46,578 nucleotides of DNA from a virus. The position numbers and the translations under genes are program-made. Under the pieces are notes generated by a model that did not search any database, had not been told where the DNA came from, and was given only the letters and a program-made list of their open reading frames with translations. The stretch lies in the IMG/VR virus record IMGVR_UViG_3300035698_031051, positions 1-46,578 of that record. The stretch is one strand, 5' to 3'. Of the stretch, positions 1 to 7,495 are shown piece after piece (positions within the stretch are counted from its first letter, which is position 1; every line of letters starts with the position of its first letter).

Positions 1-81
1 CGGTTCACCCCCGCACGCGCGGGGCACACTCCCATTTCCTGCTTAACCGCCACGGTTCACCCCTGCATTGGCAGGTACAAC
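1..81 (-). CRISPR. Leader-proximal end of a type I-E-like CRISPR array (two repeats, window-truncated)
   Basis: Two 29-nt repeat units occupy 1-29 and 53-81, read on the minus strand, downstream of cas6e. Both end in the same GGGGTGAACCG. Both fold into a hairpin, but with different stem bases: CCCCGC/GCGGGG in unit 1-29 and CCTGC/GCAGG with loop CAAT in unit 53-81, so the stem is preserved by paired changes. The 3' part resembles the E. coli type I-E repeat, which ends ATAAACCG. The sequence between the units is only 23 nt, against the usual 32-33 nt for type I-E. The 81-115 gap to cas6e is too short for cas1 or cas2. The array continues past base 1 and cannot be counted here. Confidence 0.75.
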
Positions 82-114
82 AAGGTTAATTGTCAAAGAG
101 CAAACTTAAAAACT

Positions 115-702
115 TTAAAACCGTAAAGACAACAAGCCACACCCAAAAGCCTTCTCGTCACCCAGACCCCTCGTCACTGTTTGTACAAGGTTCTCAGGAT
201 CAAGGACAGATAGTCTTCCTTCTAGTGTGAAGGTTGGGAATTTGATCTGATAGTCTCTTTTTATTATTTCAACATCCCTACGTTCTTTCAGACCAATATC
301 CAATAGATTTGCTGATGTCTCTATTTTGCGTGCAAAACGATCAAATATATCATCTCGTTGCGTTCTATAGCACTCGCGTCCATAGAATGTTTTCCTGAAA
401 CAGCCCCGCAGCCTAAAGCCCAGATTCAGATCCACTGTGAATTTTGGCTGCCAGCGTTTTACCCGCGTCTCAAAGTCGCGTAGCCGGTTTCCCACACACT
501 TTCCACCCCAAAGAGGTGCCCCAGAACTTTGCACCAGAACAGAAATCAGCTCACCATGTGGCGGCTCTATACGGAATAGGGTCCTCCCTTTTTCGGCTTT
601 AGTCAGGCCATCAAAACCTGCTTCTATAACCTGGTGTAGTCTATAAATATTTTGCAGCAGGGGGTGATCTTTAGGACCTGTTAGATTTGATAGATATAAC
701 AT
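115..702 (-). CDS. cas6e: Cas6e (CasE), type I-E crRNA-processing endoribonuclease
   Basis: Cas6e cuts the CRISPR transcript at the base of each repeat hairpin and stays bound in Cascade. The 195-aa length fits the family (about 200 aa). Near the N terminus the motif IYRLHQ places Tyr20 and His23 three residues apart, as are the catalytic Tyr23 and His26 of the E. coli enzyme. The C terminus GDEKAFGCGLLSLRF is the family's glycine-rich signature. The start ATG follows GGAGGTTTAATT, a Shine-Dalgarno inside the end of cas5e, so the two are translationally linked. It is the last cas gene before the array. An active-looking Cas6e matters for the repeat-like hairpin at 2587-2615. Confidence 0.95.
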   Translation of the reverse strand: MLYLSNLTGPKDHPLLQNIYRLHQVIEAGFDGLTKAEKGRTLFRIEPPHGELISVLVQSSGAPLWGGKCVGNRLRDFETRVKRWQPKFTVDLNLGFRLRGCFRKTFYGRECYRTQRDDIFDRFARKIETSANLLDIGLKERRDVEIIKRDYQIKFPTFTLEGRLSVLDPENLVQTVTRGLGDEKAFGCGLLSLRF

Positions 703-704
703 AA

Positions 705-1346
705 TTAAACCTCCAGTTTATAGTATTGATTTGTGACCCATCTTGGAATAAAAAGCCGCTTTTCAAAAGAGATGGGTACGTCTTGACGTTCTGTGCCCTG
801 TCCTGGGGCAGTTTCCATTATGAATCTGTACTGAGCATCTTCCTCTGCTTCCGTTAAAGGTGGGTGCTGTAGTAGGGCTTGAAGTACCGGCTTTTCAACT
901 ACCTCTATTGCTATCTTGCGTGAATTTACGCAGCAATAGCGGCCAAGTGTTAAGGTTCTATGAGGATGCTCAACAGCTGCAAAGAGCCTGTCTATTAGGG
1001 CAGTATTATCAGATTCTAAGCCTACTAGAAAGACAGCATCACAAAGGTAGTCTCTATAGGAAAGTGTGCATACTTGTTTAGTTGATCTAGATCCATCTGC
1101 TTTGTAGACGTTTCTTGTAGTATGGTAATCGGTGAGGGTAGTCCCCTCCTGGTCCACCCGAACTCCCATTTTCAGCCCTGTGAAAAGGGACTGGTCAACA
1201 TTGCTTTTCTGTCCCAGAGCCAAGGCAAGCATACCGATCACCCCACTCCTGGTAGGCTCGGAGTCAGTTTCTCGGTGGGAAAAACTACTTCGTGACCCCC
1301 AGGACTGGAGAGGTCCTGCAAAACATAGTAATAAAGTGCTGGCCAT
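705..1346 (-). CDS. cas5e: Cas5e (CasD), type I-E Cascade subunit
   Basis: Cas5e caps the 5' handle of the crRNA in Cascade. The 213-aa protein starts with the diagnostic LLLCFAGPLQSWGSRSSF and continues ...PTRSGVIGMLALALG, the N-terminal pattern of the family, and has about the usual length (about 225 aa). A strong AGGAGG lies in the last codons of cas7e, 11 nt before the ATG. The stop of cas5e is 2 nt before the cas6e ATG. It looks complete and intact. Confidence 0.95.
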   Translation of the reverse strand: MASTLLLCFAGPLQSWGSRSSFSHRETDSEPTRSGVIGMLALALGQKSNVDQSLFTGLKMGVRVDQEGTTLTDYHTTRNVYKADGSRSTKQVCTLSYRDYLCDAVFLVGLESDNTALIDRLFAAVEHPHRTLTLGRYCCVNSRKIAIEVVEKPVLQALLQHPPLTEAEEDAQYRFIMETAPGQGTERQDVPISFEKRLFIPRWVTNQYYKLEV

Positions 1347-1352
1347 AATATC

Positions 1353-2564
1353 CTAAACCTCCTGCTTGACAGCAGCTAGTATGTCAGAAATCAGGGTTTC
1401 TAGGGAGATGGTGCTGGGATCATAAATGTTTATTTCTCGCTCCATTACTATGCCTTCTTCACCATAGACACGATTCTGGCTCCCACGAAACTCTTTCAAA
1501 GCGTTTATGGATTTTAATACGATGTTCTCAGGGTTTTTCGGATCCACTGTTATAGGCTTTACGAAAGCTTCTGAAAAATCAACTGGTTTGTCTGATATTT
1601 CTCGCAATATAACAGATACATATGCCGGTCGGGTATATGCTGCAAAAACAGTTTGTTTTGTCTGCAGCTGGATGGAGGAAATAACCCTTATAAAAGCATC
1701 TAACACCATGCTGATAGCATTGAGGTCTTCCTTAAAATTACGGCGTTCGTACATGTTATGGGACAGTGCTGGTATGTCCACAAAGCCATTCATGTAGTAG
1801 CAGCTTGCGTTATATGATTGATTAGCTAGCATTGAAGCACCCCCTTTGGGGTCAAATTCGTCAATAGCTGCAAAGTAATCCTGCTCAGGCTGAACTTCAT
1901 GTGTGCTTAGTGCATTAGCCATACAAAAAGCACGTTCAATGTTATTCTCAGGGGCAGAAGCAATAAACCTGCCAAACATGGCGATTTCAAAGGCAGCGGC
2001 AGGATCCAATATGACACCCAGTTGCTTGGCAAGGTCTTTTTTGTTATCGCCAAGTACACTTTTATATATAGCCGATAGGTGTGCTTTCACCTCTGATTTC
2101 TTCAGGGGCTTCTTAAGTGGTTTTTTGAGTTTAGCGTCTAGGGCAGACGCCATTTCTGAGAAAAGTGGCCACAGCTCTATGATCTTTGCAGCTCCGAGCT
2201 GAAGGGACTCCCGGGCCAGTGACATCTGTGTTTCCGTTCTGCCGGTTTCCGGGTTCAGCCCCACATCAATTGCAGTTAGAGCCAGAGGCACAATCAGTGC
2301 CACTAGATCTGGTTCGCAGCCAAGATCTATCAGGGTTTTAGACAGTATCTCCGGTGCACACCTGGTAGAAATACTTGTGATCTTGGAGGGCAGCAGCAGT
2401 CGCATCATCTTTCTCATGGCAGCCTTCAGACACTGCGAGCTTATACGGCCCCGCAAATACCGCCCCAAATAAGCTGTTTTGGCCTGCTTTAGCTCGTCTG
2501 CATTTAGACAGGCGGGGCCGAAGTTTTGGATGATGTGTACATCAATTCTTAGATTTCGTTCCAT
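1353..2564 (-). CDS. cas7e: Cas7e (CasC/Cse4), Cascade backbone subunit
   Basis: Cas7e polymerises along the crRNA to form the Cascade backbone. I place the start at the ATG giving MERNLRIDVHIIQNFGPACL, behind AAGGAGTGCGTT. The open frame continues upstream to 2645 but would there translate a CRISPR-like repeat, so the longer form is rejected. The N-terminal DVHIIQNFGPACLNAD and the following RGRISSQCLKAAMRK are family hallmarks; later DFDPKGGASMLANQSYNASCYY also fits. Length is 403 aa against about 363 in E. coli. A short tandem repeat KKPLKKPLKKS (about 2095-2130) lengthens a lysine-rich loop. The gene opens a cas7-cas5-cas6 block that may be processed from the operon mRNA. Confidence 0.93.
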   Translation of the reverse strand: MERNLRIDVHIIQNFGPACLNADELKQAKTAYLGRYLRGRISSQCLKAAMRKMMRLLLPSKITSISTRCAPEILSKTLIDLGCEPDLVALIVPLALTAIDVGLNPETGRTETQMSLARESLQLGAAKIIELWPLFSEMASALDAKLKKPLKKPLKKSEVKAHLSAIYKSVLGDNKKDLAKQLGVILDPAAAFEIAMFGRFIASAPENNIERAFCMANALSTHEVQPEQDYFAAIDEFDPKGGASMLANQSYNASCYYMNGFVDIPALSHNMYERRNFKEDLNAISMVLDAFIRVISSIQLQTKQTVFAAYTRPAYVSVILREISDKPVDFSEAFVKPITVDPKNPENIVLKSINALKEFRGSQNRVYGEEGIVMEREINIYDPSTISLETLISDILAAVKQEV

Positions 2565-2586
2565 AACGCACTCCTTTTTTGGTTTA

Positions 2587-2615
2587 CGGCTCGCCCCCGC
2601 ACCTACGGGGGAAAG
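2587..2615 (-). repeat. Solitary CRISPR-repeat-like hairpin between cas8e and cas7e
   Basis: In the 56-bp gap between the cas8e stop (2621) and the cas7e ATG (2564) lies a 29-nt element matching the array repeat unit. Read on the minus strand it ends in GCGGGGGCGAGCCG (array: GCGGGGGTGAACCG), and its stem CCCCCG/CGGGGG is perfect with loop TAGGTG. It is in the same orientation as the operon, so it is transcribed in the cas mRNA and could be cut by Cas6e. Such a cut would leave a downstream mRNA with a crRNA-like 5' handle directly before the cas7e Shine-Dalgarno. No second repeat is visible nearby. Confidence 0.8.
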
Positions 2616-2620
2616 TTCTA

Positions 2621-4711
2621 TCAGCAGTAAAGGCTGATCGCCCATTCCCGCATGACTATTCTATTTTCGTCCCATCGAATTAAATCCCAAAGCAGTTGCC
2701 TAAAATCAATACTGACCCCATGAGCTTCCGCCAAGGACAAACCTCCCAGCAGCTCGGGCTGCAGATTCTCAAAAGTTGTGTCGCTGAGCCTGGCAAACCG
2801 ATACAAAATGTTGTTTGATCCTGTTTTTTCAGCTAGGGCCTTATAAGTAGAGCCCATGTTCCCCTTATGGGGGCTCTCAGGAAACCGTCCAAAAAGACTG
2901 GCAGCTAGGTAGCAGGCAGCGTGTGCCTCAGGCGGAAAGCTCCCTAGTAGGGGCTGGATGAGCGAATCCAAAAGTCTATTGGATCCCATAGAAACCAACA
3001 GCCCAGATCGTAAAGCTACCATTTTTTCTATGCTGTCGTAGCTCTGACTCATCTTTTCCAAGGCCTTGATGAAGTCAATAGTCACATTATTTGGGGTGGA
3101 TTTTTTCAGTCTTCCCGGGTAGGCTGCCCCCGAAGCAGCCCAAACTTTTGAAAGTCCGGATTCAAACATGACACGACAAATTACTGAAGTTTTTATATTT
3201 TCTGCGGTTGCGTCTCCTATAATTTGCTCGTCAACTAGGGCGTAGGCGTCCTCAGCCGCCACCGTGCAAATTGTCAGCCAGCCCCGCACAGTAGGTGCGA
3301 TTTGAGACTGCGTTAATTCCGGCAAAAGAGTAAGCAGGTGCCAAAATTCAGGGGCGATCCTAGACCAGTATGAGTGTCTCTGGCTCCGGCCATTGATTTT
3401 TGTAAGGGCTTTTTCCATAGCACCTTCTATTTTAGAGGCCAGTGTCATACACTGACGCAAGGCCTCCTCAGCAAATTCATTGCTGAGGAGGCCTACGGGT
3501 ACCGGAAACTCATCACGAACCCATGAGATTATTTTATTTTTGCCTGCTGTGGCCACAATCCCAGAAACAGAACAGCGCTCCGGAAGTCTTCCATATTGTT
3601 TTTTCCACACCTTTGTGAGCTGGCTGAATATGCTTGGTCTGCCATCAAACTGAGAATTATAGGCATAAGTCACATCATCATCCGCCCGGATGAGGAGGGC
3701 GTGGCTGTCCCGCCACCGATCACGGCTCGGATTTATCGGGTAGGCACATATAGTGGGTACCTTGATTTTGGTTTTTCGATCCGGTCTCAGCCAAACTGCG
3801 TATGCAGTATAAGGGTTTCTTATGAAACCGTGATCAGCAAAAAGCGGCCCTTGGGCCTTATAAACTCCTGTGATTTCACCGGCTTCCGTATATGTTAGAC
3901 GCATAGCCTTATGCTGCCAGGTCAGCCAATCTAAATAGCCTCGGATCTGTTTTTCGGGGTGCTCTTCTGAGTACCAGTGAGTTTCCTGTTCCCAAGCGGG
4001 GGCGTCCCCTTGTGGGCTTTCTGCCACGGGCCATTGGTCTTTGCACATCAAATTCAAGACCAAGGTTTCATAAAGGTTGCTACCCAGAATCAAAACAAAA
4101 AGACTTCTTGCGGAGGGAGAATCAGTATTATAACTCGCCTTGACCCCTGTTTGCGTCATGGGCCCCTTGCCACCACAAAGACCATATGAGTGCTGTGCCA
4201 GCAGCCCCATGATGGCCTCTGCCCCACCTATAGTCTCACCAGAGTCATCCACTTTATGGCTGAAAAGCGTTGGGTTTGGTCCCGAAGCCTGCTCAAGAAA
4301 AAGATGGTTTGGGCTGCTGGGAGCCTTCTTTTGGACCACTTTTTCTTTTCCCACTTTTCCCACTTTTTCCAGAACGTGAAAACCCGCTGTCTGATAGAAG
4401 GGGTGCTCTGAGTCTAACAGCTCGAAACGATCATACCATTTTTTCAGGTATGTACTCACAGAAGCCATCTCAAAGCCGCCTGCTAGCCACAGCTCCCGCC
4501 AATGAGCCTGATCCCGGGGGCCCTCTGTAATGCAATGAGACACTGCTATCAGGAGCTTGTGTATACAGACCGTAGCAACAGGGTTGCGACCACAAACGCA
4601 GTAGATTTCAGGAGCCCTCTCAAAAACACCCTGTAGACTAAGCACCTCATAGACACCATCTTTGCGAACAACAGGGATCCAAGGATCGGACACTAGATTA
4701 AAACTTGCCAT
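2621..4711 (-). CDS. cas8e: Cas8e-Cas11 fusion (Cse1-Cse2), Cascade large plus small subunit
   Basis: Cas8e recognises the PAM and recruits Cas3; Cas11 (Cse2) forms the belly of Cascade. The 696-aa product is about 190 aa longer than E. coli Cse1 (502 aa). Residues 1 to about 525 are Cas8e-like: it opens FNLVSDPWIPVVRKDGVYEV and has LSLQGVF and TEAGEITGVYKAQGPLFA. Residues about 542-696 (about 155 aa, the length of Cse2) carry Cse2 features in order: VALRSGLL, GNMGSTYKAL, LYRFARLSD, and the diagnostic C-terminal VSIDFRQLLWDLIRWD followed by REWAISLYC. A lysine/serine-rich linker (about 526-541) joins them. No separate cas11 exists in the operon. Frame is continuous. The ATG lies 7 nt after cas3 ends. 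Confidence 0.9.
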   Translation of the reverse strand: MASFNLVSDPWIPVVRKDGVYEVLSLQGVFERAPEIYCVCGRNPVATVCIHKLLIAVSHCITEGPRDQAHWRELWLAGGFEMASVSTYLKKWYDRFELLDSEHPFYQTAGFHVLEKVGKVGKEKVVQKKAPSSPNHLFLEQASGPNPTLFSHKVDDSGETIGGAEAIMGLLAQHSYGLCGGKGPMTQTGVKASYNTDSPSARSLFVLILGSNLYETLVLNLMCKDQWPVAESPQGDAPAWEQETHWYSEEHPEKQIRGYLDWLTWQHKAMRLTYTEAGEITGVYKAQGPLFADHGFIRNPYTAYAVWLRPDRKTKIKVPTICAYPINPSRDRWRDSHALLIRADDDVTYAYNSQFDGRPSIFSQLTKVWKKQYGRLPERCSVSGIVATAGKNKIISWVRDEFPVPVGLLSNEFAEEALRQCMTLASKIEGAMEKALTKINGRSQRHSYWSRIAPEFWHLLTLLPELTQSQIAPTVRGWLTICTVAAEDAYALVDEQIIGDATAENIKTSVICRVMFESGLSKVWAASGAAYPGRLKKSTPNNVTIDFIKALEKMSQSYDSIEKMVALRSGLLVSMGSNRLLDSLIQPLLGSFPPEAHAACYLAASLFGRFPESPHKGNMGSTYKALAEKTGSNNILYRFARLSDTTFENLQPELLGGLSLAEAHGVSIDFRQLLWDLIRWDENRIVMREWAISLYC

Positions 4712-4717
4712 TTTTTT

Positions 4718-7354
4718 TCAATTTCCTTTTTTGGGCCAAAACAGCCCGAGTTCTGGGTCCAGATCTACTACTCCATTTCGGAGGGTACTGTACTGGCCCT
4801 CTGTGAGAGGCAGCAACTTATGTCTTTTCAGGTGCGAGTTTTTCAGCCAGCAATCTGGGGTCTCAAGTGAAGCCTCGAATTCCGTTACGAACCGGGGACT
4901 TCCGACTTTTATCGTAGCTTGCCTAAGCGAAAGCACCTCTTCAGGTGACGGGGGGTAGGGGCCTATGTGTGTCTTTATCGTCAAAAAGCCTTGCTTGTCC
5001 GGCAGCAAAAAACACCCACCACCCAAATCTTCAGCACACACTACAGAAACCGAAGGCAGTGCGTCCCTCGTGCAAACTTGCAAAATATTTTGACCTTCAG
5101 GGTCATCGGCAACTGACCACTGAGGTGGATCTAGTGGATCTAGTGGATCTAGAAGGGTTGCATTATGCGCTTTTTGTCTTTTTTCATAAACTTTGAATTC
5201 TTGTTCCTCAAGGAATAAGTGGTGCCATGCCCTTGCATTAGCGTCGAAGGGCAGTTCTCTCATGTCATACACGGCTTCGATAAGCTCAGGCATATCATTG
5301 GGAATCTCGATTTTTTTCAGGCTTGCCAGTATGCAGGCGGATCTCAATAAAAGCACCGCCGGATAAATAAGCTGGCTGTCTCCGAAGGGTGAATTTTCAT
5401 AGCCCAGCGGATAAACCAGCTGAATTTCTGCCCCCTCCCACCCGTGCCTGTCAGTGCCCGGATGCCTCCAAGATCGTCCTAACCGCTGGAGGAAAAGATC
5501 TATGGGGCAAAGCTCTATAATGGCAAAGTCAAAGTCGATATCTAGCGACTGCTCTATAACCTGTGTCGCTATGAGTATGGACGCCTCTGGCCTGCACTTA
5601 CTGCGTGGTCCATATTTTTGAAGCAGCCGCTTTTCAGTCAGGTGCCTCTGCCCCCCTGGGAACCGGGCGTGGAAGAGGTTTATTTCTATCTTGCTGTTTT
5701 CAAGCTGTAAAGCCTTTAATGCTTTATAAATCTCTTGACCACCACCCACGGTATTGCAGAACCATACAACATTGCCTCTTTTAACCTCAACTTCAGCTAA
5801 TAGCTCAGTACAAGTCTCCAATACGTCTTCCGGTGTTTTATGCAGCTTGACGGGCCTAAGATGGTATTCTTTAGGCAGCTCAACCCTTGGAACCTCTACG
5901 GTTTTAACAGTTTTAGTATCTAAATATCCTAGTGTTATGCCAGGATATACAGTAGGTGCTTTAACAGAGGCTCCCAAATAAGCAGACATAAGCTCAGAAC
6001 GCTTAGCCATAGGTAAGGTTGCTGTTAACATGATAACTTTGCAGCCTAACTCTGCCAGCCACCTTAAAAGACAGCATAGTATAGAATTCATGTACACATC
6101 ACATGCGTGAACCTCATCAAAAATCACCAGTTTGCCTGCCAGTCCGTAATGCCGCACTGAAAAGTGTCTTGAGCAAAGCCCCGCTAAAAGTACTTGATCT
6201 ATTGTGCCTACGCCCACAGGAGCGAGCAGTTTTCGCTTTGGGCCGGTCATCCACTCACTGGCTTCTGCCATGGAAGTGGGATCGCCACTTGCGGTTTCTG
6301 CTCTTAATTTTTTATAAATCTCTTCCAGATCAGCAGAGCTATGCAATAAGTGTGCTTGTGCTGGGCCCCTAGCACTAGAGTTTACGAAGTTCAAGCTCCT
6401 ACAATACATAGAAGTTGAAGTGGCCATAGTAGGCAGTGCTATGTAGAAACCTTCAATAAGGCCTGCCAGCATGTAGTGCAGGGTGACATAAAAAGCCAGC
6501 TCTGTCTTGCCGGAGCCCATTTGTGACTCTGCCAGAATTATATCAGCAGGGGGTCCCGTTTCTAGTATGTCGATCATCGTGTTTTGGAGCGGGTTGGGCT
6601 CAAACCCAAAGATCGTTTTGAATGATTTTTTCATGAATTTCAGGGGCTGCAGCAGTCCTGTCTTGCTGACCACTCGCCGTGCGGTCTCTCGGGACTCTAG
6701 AGCATAAACTTGAGGGGGGATGTTTTCAGCCCCCCTCAAGGGGAAAAACTCGCTATTGGAGGCGACCCAGTCGCAAATAGAAATCAGCCCTGAAAGAGTA
6801 GTCACACACACTGCTGAGGGCACTTCTTTCAATTTTGCAAGATCTGAAAATTTGCCCCCAAAGACCTTCTCAAGGGTTTGGGCATAGTCAGTCCTGAGAG
6901 GATCCCAGTCTCGATGAGCTGTGAGTTTTGATATTTTTGTATGGTAAGAGCCGTGGTGCGAGCTGGTGGTTCTCGCCAGAGCCTTTGCCACATCTTCGCC
7001 GCACCCAAGCATCTCCAACATTTCCGCAAGAAACGCTTGACTAACGTTGGAGTGGTCGGATTCTGCATTGGGATCCCACGAAAAGTTTTTTAGCAGTTGG
7101 GGGTGCACCAACTCAGGGATCTTCCTGGCAAAACCAGGAGATATTTTTCCAATATCATGTGCGGCTGCAAGTAGGACTATTAATTTTGGAGTTAGGCCCC
7201 AGGAGGCCCATAGGGCCAGCAACTGCTTGCCGTGTTCCGACAGATAGGCCAGCATCTCCAGCATGACACTACCCGCATCAATTCCGTGGTGTATGGCTGG
7301 GTGCCATTTGCTGCCTTCTTTTTTTCCCCAGACCAGTTCATATGTTCTTTTCAT
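4718..7354 (-). CDS. cas3: Cas3, HD nuclease-helicase of type I CRISPR
   Basis: Cas3 unwinds and degrades DNA marked by Cascade. The 878-aa protein has an N-terminal HD domain (HPAIHHGIDAG, AAAHDIGKISPGF, TSSHHGSYH) and then a superfamily 2 helicase: Walker A SQMGSGKTE, DEVH box IFDEVHACD, motif III MLTATLP, motif VI QRLGRSWRH. Length matches E. coli Cas3 (888 aa). All catalytic motifs look intact, so the system is probably functional. A 9-bp unit repeated three times near 5130-5157 encodes DPLDPLDPP in the C-terminal region. GGAGG precedes the ATG, and the leader ORF stop overlaps it (TAATG). It is the first cas gene behind the phage-type promoter at 7461-7495. Confidence 0.95.
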   Translation of the reverse strand: MKRTYELVWGKKEGSKWHPAIHHGIDAGSVMLEMLAYLSEHGKQLLALWASWGLTPKLIVLLAAAHDIGKISPGFARKIPELVHPQLLKNFSWDPNAESDHSNVSQAFLAEMLEMLGCGEDVAKALARTTSSHHGSYHTKISKLTAHRDWDPLRTDYAQTLEKVFGGKFSDLAKLKEVPSAVCVTTLSGLISICDWVASNSEFFPLRGAENIPPQVYALESRETARRVVSKTGLLQPLKFMKKSFKTIFGFEPNPLQNTMIDILETGPPADIILAESQMGSGKTELAFYVTLHYMLAGLIEGFYIALPTMATSTSMYCRSLNFVNSSARGPAQAHLLHSSADLEEIYKKLRAETASGDPTSMAEASEWMTGPKRKLLAPVGVGTIDQVLLAGLCSRHFSVRHYGLAGKLVIFDEVHACDVYMNSILCCLLRWLAELGCKVIMLTATLPMAKRSELMSAYLGASVKAPTVYPGITLGYLDTKTVKTVEVPRVELPKEYHLRPVKLHKTPEDVLETCTELLAEVEVKRGNVVWFCNTVGGGQEIYKALKALQLENSKIEINLFHARFPGGQRHLTEKRLLQKYGPRSKCRPEASILIATQVIEQSLDIDFDFAIIELCPIDLFLQRLGRSWRHPGTDRHGWEGAEIQLVYPLGYENSPFGDSQLIYPAVLLLRSACILASLKKIEIPNDMPELIEAVYDMRELPFDANARAWHHLFLEEQEFKVYEKRQKAHNATLLDPLDPLDPPQWSVADDPEGQNILQVCTRDALPSVSVVCAEDLGGGCFLLPDKQGFLTIKTHIGPYPPSPEEVLSLRQATIKVGSPRFVTEFEASLETPDCWLKNSHLKRHKLLPLTEGQYSTLRNGVVDLDPELGLFWPKKGN

Positions 7355-7425
7355 TATTCATCCTCCGAGTTATCATTGTCGCAGCCATCTCCGCTGCAGT
7401 CTGGGCAGGTCTCGCTGTGGCCCAT
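7354..7425 (-). CDS. Possible leader peptide of the cas operon, cysteine-rich
   Basis: A short frame ends in TAATG, overlapping the cas3 start codon, which suggests translational coupling. From the first in-frame ATG it reads MGHSETCPDCSGDGC and then an acidic tail, 23 aa, a half zinc-ribbon-like pattern. The AGGAGG at 7453-7458 sits about 27 nt upstream of this ATG, too far for a normal start. No in-frame ATG, GTG or TTG lies between them; a TTG at 7444 is in another frame. The start, and the reality of the gene, are uncertain. Confidence 0.3.
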   Translation of the reverse strand: MGHSETCPDCSGDGCDNDNSEDE

Positions 7426-7460
7426 GACTATAAAACCGCCCCAATTAGAACACCTCCTGT

Positions 7461-7495
7461 GACAGACACTACTCTGAAATGCAGACCGATGATCC
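7461..7495 (-). promoter_or_regulatory. Phage-type promoter driving the cas operon
   Basis: On the minus strand GGATCATCG (from 7495) is followed 20 nt later by AGAGTAGTGT (from 7475), the same spacing as at eleven other copies of the motif. AGGAGG follows at 7458-7453. This places the CRISPR operon under the phage's own transcription signal. The element overlaps the last codons of the 52-aa ORF, whose stop is the TAG of AGAGTAG. Confidence 0.75.

Noticed and set aside
2565-2645. Longer Cas7e form starting at 2645
   Set aside because: It would translate the CRISPR-like hairpin, has no ribosome site, and adds 27 residues before the normal family start MERNLRIDVH, which has a good Shine-Dalgarno.
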